Shown: positions 1 through 6,804 of the stretch, one piece after another | How positions within the stretch are numbered: position 1 is the stretch's first letter | Layout of the letters: each line of letters starts with the position of its first letter | Assembly: GCA_024636405.1 (NCBI GenBank) | Contig: JAGXHC010000034.1 | Span: 1 to 8,216 of the forward strand | Length of the DNA stretch: 8,216 nucleotides | Source of the DNA: Sulfitobacter sp. | GTDB lineage: Bacteria > Pseudomonadota > Alphaproteobacteria > Rhodobacterales > Rhodobacteraceae | Direction: 5' to 3' | The notes under the pieces: model-generated | Database searches by the model: none | Told to the model about the DNA's origin: nothing | What the model saw: the letters and a program-made list of their open reading frames with translations, nothing else | Made by a program: the position numbers and the translations under genes

Positions 1-69
1 GCCCTCTGCTGACGTTGTTGAATAGTGAGCCCTTTCAGGGACTTAGACCTATCTGGACGTTGGCTAATC
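1..69. other. Probable terminal end of an integrated genomic island
   Basis: This short stretch stands where the 5' half of a tRNA-Thr gene should be, but it contains no D-arm and no usable acceptor 5' strand. The most economical reading is that it is the right-hand end of an element integrated into the tRNA gene, with the rest of the element to the left and outside the window. One frame is open from base 2 to a TAG at 23-25, which could be the tail of a gene, but eight codons are too few to identify. A small CCCT/AGGG hairpin lies at 30-40. The call is inferred from the tRNA fragment next to it. Confidence 0.45.
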
Positions 70-118
70 CTGATTTGTAATCAGTAGGTCCGCGGTTCGA
101 GTCCGTGTGGGGGCACCA
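70..118 (+). pseudogene. 3' half of tRNA-Thr(UGU), likely attachment site remnant
   Basis: The sequence folds as the 3' part of a tRNA. There is an anticodon stem of four pairs (70-73 with 81-84), a seven-base loop TTTGTAA with anticodon TGT (76-78) that reads Thr ACA codons, and a five-base variable region AGGTC. A five-pair T-stem (91-95 with 103-107) closes the loop TTCGAGT. The acceptor 3' strand TGGGGGC is followed by discriminator A and encoded CCA. The expected outermost anticodon-stem pair (69 with 85) is a C/T mismatch, and upstream of it the tRNA similarity stops. Tyrosine-recombinase elements commonly use the anticodon-loop-to-3'-end segment as attB, so this is probably the displaced end of the gene. 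It cannot form a functional tRNA. Confidence 0.7.
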
Positions 119-202
119 TTTAATTAACGTAAGGCAAGGCGGCGCGTTCGTTTGGGTGCAGCCAATATCAAAGCCGCGATTTGGTCACGCCGAGGCGGCG
201 CA

Positions 203-1219
203 TTAGCTCTTTAAGCGCTCCACGATGCTTTGTGCGGTGACGCTGCCGATTGTCTTTGCGTCGTCCACAACATCCAGCGCGGCGTTTTCGCCGTTAAGCT
301 GCGTGATCAGTTCGATAACCGGGGTTTCGGGGGTGACGCGGCTGGTTCCGTTCGCAACAACGTCCCCCATCACGTCTCGCGCTGTCAGCACGCCAAGCGG
401 ATTCATATTGGCGACAAATTCGGCAACATAATCGGATGCAGGGTTTGAAAAAATCTCGCGCGGGGTGCCGCATTGCACGATGCGCCCGCCTTCCATGATG
501 GCAATGCGTCCGCCCAGCTTGAAGGCTTCGTCAAGGTCATGGCTCACAAAGATGATCGTGCGTTTCAGATCGCGTTGCAGGTCCAGCAATTCGTCCTGAA
601 GGCGCGTGCGGATCAAAGGGTCAAGGGCCGAGAAAGGTTCATCCATCAGCAGAATCGGCGCTTCGGTTACAAAGGCGCGTGCAAGGCCGACACGCTGCTG
701 CATGCCGCCCGAAAGCTCTGCCACCTTGCGGTCGGCCCATTCGCTGAGCCCGACCAGCGCCAATTGACGGTCGGCACGCGCAAGCCGCTCTGCCTTGGGG
801 ATGTCGGAAAACTCCAGCCCCAGCGCCACATTATCACGTACGGATCGCCAGGGCAGCAGACCGAACTGCTGGAATACCATCGACACGCATTCGCGGCGCA
901 CCCGGCGCAGATCGCTGTCTGTGCTGTTCTGGATGTCGCAGGTCCATTTGCCGTCGTTGACGTGGACCGTGCCGCGCACCATGGGATTTAGCCCGTTAAC
1001 GGCGCGCAGCAGCGTAGATTTGCCCGATCCGGACAGGCCCATGAGGACAAGTATTTCACCCTCAGACACGCTCAGCGAACAATTGTGTACGCCCAGCACC
1101 TGACCGGTCGCGGCCTCGATCTCGCTGCGCGACTGGCCTTCATCCATCAAAGAAAGCGCCTTTTCCGGCTTGTCGCCGAAGACGATCGAGACGTTATCGA
1201 ATTCTACGGCGTTGCTCAT
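203..1219 (-). CDS. choV: Choline ABC transporter, ATP-binding protein ChoV
   Basis: This is the cytoplasmic ATPase that powers high-affinity choline uptake together with ChoW and ChoX; it belongs to the glycine betaine/proline (ProV-like) branch of ABC ATPases. All nucleotide-binding motifs are visible in the 338 residues: Walker A GLSGSGKST (61-69), Q-loop (117-118), signature LSGGMQQ (169-175), Walker B ILLMDEP (189-195), D-loop SALD (197-200) and switch His227. The long N-terminal extension before Walker A is typical of this branch. Residues ~279-338 resemble a shortened CBS-type regulatory tail, which in related transporters senses ionic strength; here it is too short to be confident. 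The ATG overlaps the choW stop as ATGA, indicating translational coupling. It is the last gene of the operon, and no strong terminator is visible after its stop. Confidence 0.95.
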   Translation of the reverse strand: MSNAVEFDNVSIVFGDKPEKALSLMDEGQSRSEIEAATGQVLGVHNCSLSVSEGEILVLMGLSGSGKSTLLRAVNGLNPMVRGTVHVNDGKWTCDIQNSTDSDLRRVRRECVSMVFQQFGLLPWRSVRDNVALGLEFSDIPKAERLARADRQLALVGLSEWADRKVAELSGGMQQRVGLARAFVTEAPILLMDEPFSALDPLIRTRLQDELLDLQRDLKRTIIFVSHDLDEAFKLGGRIAIMEGGRIVQCGTPREIFSNPASDYVAEFVANMNPLGVLTARDVMGDVVANGTSRVTPETPVIELITQLNGENAALDVVDDAKTIGSVTAQSIVERLKS

Positions 1220-2049
1220 TTCTGGCCCACCCGCAGCATCCGGTCGAGCATGATGGCGACCACAACGATGATCAGACCGGATTCAAACCCCAGCCCGGTA
1301 TTGACCTGATTAAGCGCGCGCACCACCGGCACGCCCAGCCCGTCTGCGCCCACAAGGGCCGCAATCACCACCATCGACAGCGACAGCATGATTGTCTGGT
1401 TCAGCCCGGTCATGATCTGGGGCAGCGCATAGGGCAATTCAATCTTCCAAAGGGTCTGGCGCGGCTTTGCGCCAAAGGCCTGTGCTGCTTCCAGCAGCGC
1501 CTTGGGGGTGGAGGCAATGCCAAGCTGGGTCAGACGGATCGGCGCGGGCAGCACGAAGATCACCGTGGCGATCAGGCCGGGCACCATGCCAATGCCGAAA
1601 AACACGATCGCCGGGATCAGGTAAACAAAGGTTGGAAGCGTCTGCATCAGATCAAGCACCGGCGCCATCCAGCGATAAAGGCGCGGGCGGTGTGCCGCTG
1701 CAATACCGATCGGCACCCCTACCCCCATGCACACCACACAGGCCGAAAGAACCAGCGTGAGGCTTTCGGTGGTTTCTTCCCAGTAGTCCTGATTGAGGAT
1801 GAACAAGAAGCCCAGCACCACAAAAAGCACGATCTTCCAGTTGCGCTGGATCACCCAGGTCAGCAGCGCGAAGGCCGCGATGATGAACAGCGGGTGTGGC
1901 GTTTGCAGCACCCACAAGATCGCATCAATCAGCCATTCCATCGCGGTCGCCAGACCATCAAAGAACCATTCGCCGTTGATTTGGAGCCAGTTAAAGGCAT
2001 TCTCCGCGACATCATCCACGGGAATTTTATTGTCCGTCAGCCAATTCAT
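1216..2049 (-). CDS. choW: Choline ABC transporter, permease ChoW
   Basis: This is the inner-membrane channel subunit of the choline importer, 277 residues, of the BPD_transp_1 permease family. Several hydrophobic segments are visible: roughly 34-50, 54-68, 73-85, 98-119, 138-170, 218-234 and 258-270. The cytoplasmic EAA loop that docks on the ATPase begins at 187 (EAAQAFGA) and continues into the conserved ELPYALPQIMTGLNQ stretch, followed by the typical LVGADGLG motif (232-239). The ATG is preceded by AAAGGA at suitable distance. It lies 167 bp downstream of choX, a gap holding a hairpin and tandem repeats, and overlaps choV by four bases. Glycine-betaine permeases of the ProW type are the nearest alternative, but the partner binding protein argues clearly for choline. 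Confidence 0.95.
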   Translation of the reverse strand: MNWLTDNKIPVDDVAENAFNWLQINGEWFFDGLATAMEWLIDAILWVLQTPHPLFIIAAFALLTWVIQRNWKIVLFVVLGFLFILNQDYWEETTESLTLVLSACVVCMGVGVPIGIAAAHRPRLYRWMAPVLDLMQTLPTFVYLIPAIVFFGIGMVPGLIATVIFVLPAPIRLTQLGIASTPKALLEAAQAFGAKPRQTLWKIELPYALPQIMTGLNQTIMLSLSMVVIAALVGADGLGVPVVRALNQVNTGLGFESGLIIVVVAIMLDRMLRVGQK

Positions 2050-2071
2050 GGGGGCGTCCTTTGTCGGGCGG

Positions 2072-2140
2072 GGTCGTTGTTCAAGGAAGGTCGTTGTTCA
2101 AGGCAGGTCGTTGGTTAATCGGGGTCGTGCGGCAAGTCGG
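2072..2140. repeat. Decaying 17-bp tandem repeat in the choX-choW gap
   Basis: Four head-to-tail units start at 2072, 2089, 2106 and 2123. Units 1 and 2 (GGTCGTTGTTCAAGGAA and the same ending in CA) differ by a single base. Unit 3 keeps GGTCGTTG and then diverges. Unit 4 keeps GGTCGT and is one base longer. The array lies in the untranslated RNA between choX and choW, ending about 22 bases before the choW start. No open frame or known protein-binding site is recognised in it; it may be replication-slippage DNA or a spacer in the mRNA. Confidence 0.75.
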
Positions 2141-2165
2141 GGCCGCTGCTGCTGCATCACAACGC

Positions 2166-2198
2166 AATTGCCCGCCCCGGTAAAGGGGGCGGGCAATT
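2166..2198. promoter_or_regulatory. Strong intercistronic hairpin after choX
   Basis: AATTGCCCGCCCC (2166-2178) and GGGGCGGGCAATT (2186-2198) form a perfect 13-bp stem with a seven-base loop, beginning 18 bases after the choX stop codon. In the choX transcript (minus strand) the stem is followed by GCGTTG rather than a run of T, so it is a poor complete terminator. It is more likely an attenuator or an mRNA 3'-end stabiliser. Such a structure would give more binding protein than permease and ATPase, as known for mal- and opu-type transporters. On the plus strand it is followed by only TT beyond the stem. Confidence 0.7.
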
Positions 2199-2216
2199 TT
2201 CGATCAGACCTGTGCG

Positions 2217-3140
2217 TTACTTCAGCGCCATCCTGGCCGCTTCCATCGCGTCGCCGCCGTCTTTGGTGGTCACGCCGTCCAGCCATGCGTCAAGAACGCC
2301 GGGATTTGCCATGAGCCATTCTTTGGCCGCTTCTTCACCGTCTTTGCCGCCGTCAAGGATCGCGCCCATGATCTCGTTTTCCATGGCCAGCGTGAATTCC
2401 ATGTTGTTCAGCAGCTTGCCCACGTTTTCACATTCCGCAGCATAGCCCTTGCGGGTGTTGGTCTGGACCGTCGCACCGCCCAGATCGGGCCCAAAGAAAT
2501 CATCGCCGCCTTCAAGATAGGTCAGTTCGAAATTGGCGTTCATCGGATGCGGCTCCCAGCCAAGGAACACCACCGGCTCTTCCTTGCGCGTGGCGCGCTG
2601 AACCTGGGCCAGCATGCCTTGTTCGGATGATTCCACCACCTCGAATTCGGCCAGATCAAAGGCGTTGCCTTCGATCATCGACTGGATCAGCCGGTTGCCG
2701 TCATTGCCCGGCTCAATGCCGTAAATCTTGCCTTCAAGCGCATCCATGTTGGCCGCGATATCGGCAAAGCTTTTGATGCCCAGGTCAGCAGCAACCTTGT
2801 TCACAGCAAGCGTGTACTTCGCGCCGGTCAGGTTGGTGCGCAGCGTATCGACGGTGCCAGCCTCGCGATAGGGCGCGATATCTGCCTCCATCGTTGGCAT
2901 CCAGTTGCCCAGAAAGACGTCAATATCTCCGGCAGCCATCGAGGTATAAGTGACCGGCACCGACAGGATCTTTGTCTCTGTCTCATATCCCAGCGCGTCC
3001 AGCACGACGCTGGCAGTGGCGGTGGTGGCGGTAATATCGGTCCAGCCAACGTCGGAGAACGTGACCTTGTCACAGCCTTCTGCGGCAACGGCGGAGGCCA
3101 CGGAAAGGGCAATTGCGGTAGAAGCAAGCAAGCGTTTCAT
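2217..3140 (-). CDS. choX: Choline-binding periplasmic protein ChoX
   Basis: This is the periplasmic receptor that captures choline and delivers it to ChoW/ChoV. From the chosen ATG it has 307 residues with a Sec signal peptide (1-20, cleavage after AVAA). The residues known to form the choline box in S. meliloti ChoX (Trp43, Asp45, Trp90, Tyr119, Asn156, Trp205) correspond here to Trp33, Asp35, Trp80, Tyr109, Asn146 and Trp195, a constant offset of 10. Cys23 and Cys237 match the structural disulfide pair. The start is set by the signal peptide and by AGGGGAG nine bases upstream; the frame is open further upstream, but that gives an unconvincing N-terminus. As first gene of the choXWV operon it sits behind the regulatory region facing the 3353 gene. 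In S. meliloti this system is choline-inducible. Confidence 0.96.
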   Translation of the reverse strand: MKRLLASTAIALSVASAVAAEGCDKVTFSDVGWTDITATTATASVVLDALGYETETKILSVPVTYTSMAAGDIDVFLGNWMPTMEADIAPYREAGTVDTLRTNLTGAKYTLAVNKVAADLGIKSFADIAANMDALEGKIYGIEPGNDGNRLIQSMIEGNAFDLAEFEVVESSEQGMLAQVQRATRKEEPVVFLGWEPHPMNANFELTYLEGGDDFFGPDLGGATVQTNTRKGYAAECENVGKLLNNMEFTLAMENEIMGAILDGGKDGEEAAKEWLMANPGVLDAWLDGVTTKDGGDAMEAARMALK

Positions 3141-3179
3141 CGGTATAAACTCCCCTGAGTTTTTATTGATTGACGGGCC

Positions 3180-3209
3180 AATAAAGCGGTATCTCGCTTC
3201 ATATTGCAA
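3180..3209 (-). promoter_or_regulatory. choX: Candidate promoter of choXWV
   Basis: On the minus strand TTGCAA (-35, 3209-3204) and TTTATT (-10, 3185-3180) are separated by 18 bases; each hexamer matches four of six consensus positions. Transcription would start near 3172 and give a leader of about 30 bases carrying the AGGGGAG ribosome-binding site. The match is modest and is supported mainly by position. Confidence 0.3.
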
Positions 3210-3245
3210 CCCGGTTTCTTGCTGACCTACACAATGATCAGCCAA

Positions 3246-3265
3246 GTTCCTGACAAGTCAGAGAC
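3246..3265. promoter_or_regulatory. Candidate operator: imperfect 20-bp inverted repeat
   Basis: GTTCCTGAC and GTCAGAGAC flank a central AA; seven of nine arm positions pair, and the inner CTGACAAGTCAG is perfect. The site lies in the intergenic region between choX and the divergent cysteine-rich gene, upstream of the choX promoter candidate. Size and symmetry suit a dimeric repressor such as a TetR/BetI-type regulator, but no regulator gene is in the window and no consensus was compared. Confidence 0.3.
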
Positions 3266-3352
3266 ATCGCGCGTCACCATTTGGGACCGTTTTGGATGCA
3301 CCAAAGGTGGCGTTGCGGGCGGTTTTCGTTGTCAGATCAACCGGGATGTGGG

Positions 3353-4222
3353 ATGATTGTGATCATGGTCAACCCCGCCGCCGACCCGGACAGAAGGCAT
3401 TTGTCCAAAGACGCGATCGCGCGTGCTCTGGCCAAGCCGGTTTGCCAATATTGCAACACGGAAATTTCTGTTCTTGAACGGATTCATCCCGGCCATTGCG
3501 GATCAACCCCGTGCTTCAACACGCACATCCAAGCGGGAGAAAGAAAACGCAGCGCAGCCCGCGAGGCCCAGTATCAAGACAACCTCAGTCTGTGCCGCGA
3601 CACGGTGCGCGCAGAACTGATGCAGATCAGCGCCGATCACGGCGTGGCGTCCGATGCGCTGACGGTGGTTGCCGTTCCTTATCAAAATGCACCGCTGGCC
3701 CCCTTGCCCCACAACCGGCTTGCCGCTTTTGTCACCCACCTGGACAAGATCGTGGCCGAAGCTTTTGGCGAAGGGGCGGACATTGAAGCAGAACCGGTGC
3801 GGCCTGCCGACGGCGACGAATGGCGCGGCTTTGCCGGCGCGGGGTGCAGCGCGTGTCAGGGCAATTGTTGTAAATTGGGCGGGGGCGAACACTTTGCCTT
3901 TCTGACGCCGCGCACAGTGGCCACACAGATCGCGACGCGGCCAGAGGTCAGCAAAGACGATGTGGTGTCTTATTACATTGACCACCTGCCGGATGTTTCG
4001 GTCGCCGACGCCTGCGTTTTTCAAGGCGCACAGGGGTGTACCTTGGATCGTGACTGGCGGTCCGGTGTCTGCAACAGCTTTCATTGTTTTGAACTGCACC
4101 GCGCTGCTGAACTGGCCAATGACGCCACCGCGCCGGTCGTTTTCCTTGCCGTATCGCAAGGAAAGGCGGAAAAAATCGCGACTTTTGTACCGCCGCCTCA
4201 GGACCCTTTGCCGCGCGGATGA
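3353..4222 (+). CDS. Cysteine-rich YkgJ-like metal-chelating protein
   Basis: From ATG 3353 the product is 289 residues, with no signal peptide or membrane segment, so it is probably cytoplasmic. The C-terminal half carries CSACQGNCC (165-173), the CxxCxxxCC signature of the YkgJ family of putative zinc- or iron-chelating proteins, followed by the family's spaced cysteines Cys221, Cys229, Cys240 and Cys245. A second cluster near the N-terminus, CQYC (31-34) with His45, His48, Cys49 and Cys54, could form a zinc-ribbon-like site and is extra to the basic YkgJ domain. GGGA six bases upstream supports this start; ATG 3365 and an open frame back to 3281 are alternatives. It is divergent from choX and ends 31 bp from the convergent caspase gene, so it is probably monocistronic. 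The family's biochemical function is unknown, and a link to choline is not implied. Confidence 0.75.
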   Translation: MIVIMVNPAADPDRRHLSKDAIARALAKPVCQYCNTEISVLERIHPGHCGSTPCFNTHIQAGERKRSAAREAQYQDNLSLCRDTVRAELMQISADHGVASDALTVVAVPYQNAPLAPLPHNRLAAFVTHLDKIVAEAFGEGADIEAEPVRPADGDEWRGFAGAGCSACQGNCCKLGGGEHFAFLTPRTVATQIATRPEVSKDDVVSYYIDHLPDVSVADACVFQGAQGCTLDRDWRSGVCNSFHCFELHRAAELANDATAPVVFLAVSQGKAEKIATFVPPPQDPLPRG

Positions 4223-4253
4223 CCGGCCACAGCGCCGCGAAAAAGGTGACCCG

Positions 4254-5744
4254 TTATTCAGTCAGCCCGTACGCCGCGCGGATACCGCGCTGGGTGCCTT
4301 CGCCGAAGTCGCCATCAATCGTGCCGTCATAAAAGGCGTATTGCGCCAGCTTTTCCTGCAAGGCCCGGCGTGTTTCGATCTTGAACATGGCGGGTTCATC
4401 GCGCAGCAGATTATACACATCCTCGGCCCCGGTGCGCAGCGCACGGTAAAGATATTCGGCGTCGTCTTCCGGCCCTTTGCCCGCGATATTACCGTCGTCA
4501 ATCATTGCGGCGAAATTGAACATCGCCTGCGGATGGCGCATATCGGCGGCCCGCTCAAAATACTTGAGCGCGCGGGTCGGATCGCGCGTAACGTTCAACC
4601 CACCCTGAAAATAGATAAAGCCCAGATCGTTCAACGCATCCGCAAAATCCTGATCGGCAGAAGCAAGGTAAAGTTGCAGCGCGCGCTCAGCGTCTTGCGG
4701 CACGCCAAGCCCCTTTTCATAAAGCTGCGCCAATTCGAATTGTGCCTCTGCCGAGCCTGCGGATACGGCGCGTTGCAGATAGTCAGAGGCCTCTTTCGGA
4801 TCGTATCGCGGATCGACGGAATTGAGCCGCATATAGGCCAGCCCCAGCATGGAGCGGGTATCGCCCTGTTCGGCCAATGCTGCCAGTTGAACTTCCTGAT
4901 CCCCCGCCAGCGACGCCCAGGCAACACGCGGATTGGCATTCGCGATGACATTCGACCCCTGATCATCGCTGCCCGCGACGTAATAGGGCGTGCCGGACAG
5001 CGAGCCATAGGTATGCGGTTCTTGCTGGTTGCCGGTCGTCGCCAGCACCTCGTCGCGGACTTTGCGGAACATCAGGCTTATCTCAAGATCCGGCTTGACC
5101 AGATTGTCGATCAGCGCCTGCGCAAAGGGGCTGTGCGCCCCGGTTCCATCCAGCGCGCGGGCGCCATCCTTGGCAGCAAAGGCCACCAAAGTGCCACGGT
5201 CCGGCGATGGGGGTGCCAGACCGGCGGAACCGACGCTGCGAGTCTGTTCGGCGGCTTGCGCGGTTTGTTGCAGCGCCGCAAGGTCAAGCGCATCCCCGAA
5301 TGGATTGTCACGACACGAATCAAGGATCACGATGCGCATTTTTCGTGCGTTCTCCACCGAGGCAAGCAGCTGCTGGAGCGATACACCCTGCCGCTGGATG
5401 TCCTGGTTGGACTTCACGTCGGCATCAACGGGGATCAAAAAATTCTCGCCCGATACCTCTACCCCGTGACCGGCGTAGTAGATCAGCGCAAGATCGGCCG
5501 TTTCGGCGCGAAAGGCAAATTCGTCCACCGCCGTGCGCAGCGCATCGGCGTCGCTGTCCAGCAAGGTCGTCACGTTAAAACCGATGTCAGACAATGTGTC
5601 CGATATGCCGCGCGCGTCGTTAAGAGTATTATCGAGCTTTACCACCGTTTTATAGTCGGCCATGCCGATGACCAGCGCCACACGGCTTTCAGCGGCGGCT
5701 GTATATGGCAGACAGCTCAATATCAGGATGATCAACAAGCGCAT
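4254..5744 (-). CDS. Exported caspase-like (C14) protein with Sel1-type repeats
   Basis: This is a 496-residue bacterial caspase homologue. A signal peptide (1-18, ending TAAA) predicts export to the periplasm. The peptidase C14 domain spans ~19-260: the first strand is RVALVIGMADY, the catalytic His93 lies in YYAGHG and the catalytic Cys144 in DSCRDNPF, so the dyad is intact. Residues ~280-450 hold helical Sel1/TPR-like repeats (for example AQFELAQLYEKGLGV and ALKYFERAAD) that usually mediate protein contacts. The last ~40 residues (LQEKLAQYAFYDGTIDGDFG onward) resemble a peptidoglycan-binding PGBD repeat. The ATG was chosen because AAGGA lies ten bases upstream and the signal peptide starts cleanly; a TTG at 5771 is in frame but less likely. 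It follows the M15 peptidase gene by 45 bp, probably in one transcript. Its substrates are unknown. Confidence 0.9.
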   Translation of the reverse strand: MRLLIILILSCLPYTAAAESRVALVIGMADYKTVVKLDNTLNDARGISDTLSDIGFNVTTLLDSDADALRTAVDEFAFRAETADLALIYYAGHGVEVSGENFLIPVDADVKSNQDIQRQGVSLQQLLASVENARKMRIVILDSCRDNPFGDALDLAALQQTAQAAEQTRSVGSAGLAPPSPDRGTLVAFAAKDGARALDGTGAHSPFAQALIDNLVKPDLEISLMFRKVRDEVLATTGNQQEPHTYGSLSGTPYYVAGSDDQGSNVIANANPRVAWASLAGDQEVQLAALAEQGDTRSMLGLAYMRLNSVDPRYDPKEASDYLQRAVSAGSAEAQFELAQLYEKGLGVPQDAERALQLYLASADQDFADALNDLGFIYFQGGLNVTRDPTRALKYFERAADMRHPQAMFNFAAMIDDGNIAGKGPEDDAEYLYRALRTGAEDVYNLLRDEPAMFKIETRRALQEKLAQYAFYDGTIDGDFGEGTQRGIRAAYGLTE

Positions 5745-5789
5745 GGCCGTATATCCTTTTGTGCGGTGCAACGAATGGCGCGGTGACGG

Positions 5790-6686
5790 TTATATCTTAC
5801 CCTCTTTGCGCCAGGTTTCCAGCATCTGTTGCGACACCTCGAAATGCATCGAATCCTCACGGCCCCATGCCGCGCCCCAGGCCCAGCCCTCTTCGTTGAA
5901 AAAATCGGCAAGGATGGTCAGGCCAAGTTGGGTTTTCCCGTCGCCCAGCGTGTCCAGCCGACCGTCGATGTTCAGATCGACCGCTAGCCCGAAAGAATGG
6001 GTGGAGGTGCTGCTGGATGACCCCCGGATGCGGCGCACGCAAAGCGATCCGGCCGTATTGATGCGCGCATAAAGGTCTGGATCGGTGGCGCGCACCTTTT
6101 CAAACACCCGCGTCAGACTGTCCACTGCGGGTTGCAGCATTTGCACCCGGATCGGCCCGACATCGGCAAGCACCAGCAGCGATTTCAGCTTGGGGTTGGT
6201 CATGGAATCGCAATTGTCGCTCAGTACTTCGCGCGGCCGGCCCAGAAAATTCTCAAGCCAGCGCGACCCCGCGACATTGATCCCCTTGTTCACCTTGCGC
6301 CGGTTGGCGATCAGCACAACCTGCGCGTAGGCGTCCAGAATCGCATTGTTGCCGTCCGCCACGAACCCCTGATCCAGCGCCCCCCCACCCGGAACCGTGG
6401 TGCCGCCGGACGGCGACATCTGCGGCCCACCCACTGGGCGTGCAGCGATCGTCTGGACCTGACCCTGAAGCGTTCCGATCTGCTCCTGCATTGCTTCAAT
6501 CTGGCCCTGCAAGGCTTCAATCTGCTGACGCAGGCTTTCGACTTCGATGCGCGCGCCGCTGTCGATGGCGGAACCGTTGCCGATCTCGAATGTCGGCTCG
6601 GGCGTGATGAAAGAATTGACCGCAAGCCAGAGAAGAGGCAGCAAAAGCAAGGCAATTGCGCCGATAATAATGGGAACTACGCGCAT
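5790..6686 (-). CDS. Membrane-anchored M15-type zinc peptidase with coiled coil
   Basis: The 298 residues begin with one transmembrane anchor (~4-25), which places the rest in the periplasm. A coiled coil follows (~48-80) with regular heptads LRQQIEA, LQGQIEA, MQEQIGT, LQGQVQT, then a Gly/Pro/Ser-rich linker (~83-105). The C-terminal part is an M15 (VanY / D-Ala-D-Ala carboxypeptidase-like) domain: STHSFGLAVD supplies the zinc ligands His230 and Asp237, and DSMHFE supplies the acidic catalytic residue Asp278 and third ligand His281. M15 enzymes cut peptide cross-bridges or stem peptides of peptidoglycan, either as carboxypeptidases or endopeptidases; which applies here cannot be read from sequence. 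Residues ~110-220 are an additional conserved-looking region that I do not recognise. It is the first gene of a pair with the caspase gene and is divergent from the OmpA-domain gene. The Shine-Dalgarno is weak (GGAAAG, distant). Confidence 0.87.
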   Translation of the reverse strand: MRVVPIIIGAIALLLLPLLWLAVNSFITPEPTFEIGNGSAIDSGARIEVESLRQQIEALQGQIEAMQEQIGTLQGQVQTIAARPVGGPQMSPSGGTTVPGGGALDQGFVADGNNAILDAYAQVVLIANRRKVNKGINVAGSRWLENFLGRPREVLSDNCDSMTNPKLKSLLVLADVGPIRVQMLQPAVDSLTRVFEKVRATDPDLYARINTAGSLCVRRIRGSSSSTSTHSFGLAVDLNIDGRLDTLGDGKTQLGLTILADFFNEEGWAWGAAWGREDSMHFEVSQQMLETWRKEGKI

Positions 6687-6770
6687 GCGTGTGCCGCTTT
6701 CCGGATAATTGACATGACAAACTGCATGGTCAGCGTGGGCCAGCCGCCCTGATGTGTCAACGGTACAATG

Positions 6771-6790
6771 GGGCGGCCCGCGGCCCGCCC
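6771..6790. repeat. GC-rich inverted repeat in the divergent promoter region
   Basis: GGGCGG (6771-6776) and CCGCCC (6785-6790) flank an eight-base centre that itself contains CCGCGG. It lies roughly midway in the 171-bp region shared by the M15 peptidase and OmpA-domain genes. It could be a protein-binding site or an RNA hairpin. In a GC-rich genome such a repeat can also arise by chance. Confidence 0.3.
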
Positions 6791-6804
6791 TGAGGCGAAA
6801 AACA

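Noticed and set aside
1..118. A full-length tRNA-Thr using GCCCTCT at 1-7 or GCCCTTT at 29-35 as the acceptor 5' strand
   Set aside because: Both can pair mostly with the 3' strand, but the spacing to the anticodon stem is about 60 and 33 bases instead of about 19, and there is no D-stem or D-loop in between.
188..200. CGCCG-AGG-CGGCG hairpin just after the choV stop, as a terminator
   Set aside because: The stem is only five pairs with a three-base loop and has no T-tract in the direction of choV transcription, so it is not convincing as an intrinsic terminator.
203..3140. A glycine betaine/proline ProVWX or OpuA transporter
   Set aside because: The binding protein keeps all residues of the choline box and the disulfide cysteines of S. 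meliloti ChoX with a constant offset, so choline is the better substrate assignment.
3503..4159. A 218-codon open frame on the minus strand inside the Cys-rich gene
   Set aside because: It is antisense to a frame with clear metal-binding motifs, lacks any recognisable domain or signal, and looks like a composition artefact.
3960..5786. A 608-codon open frame on the plus strand, antisense to most of the caspase gene and overlapping the end of the Cys-rich gene
   Set aside because: It is a mirror of codon bias in GC-rich DNA: the opposite strand encodes recognisable caspase, repeat and signal-peptide sequence, while this frame yields no recognisable domain and overlaps two supported genes.
6709..6714. 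Perfect TTGACA on the plus strand upstream of the OmpA-domain gene (and another on the minus strand at 6760-6755)
   Set aside because: Neither has an acceptable -10 hexamer at 16-18 bases, so they were not called as promoters.
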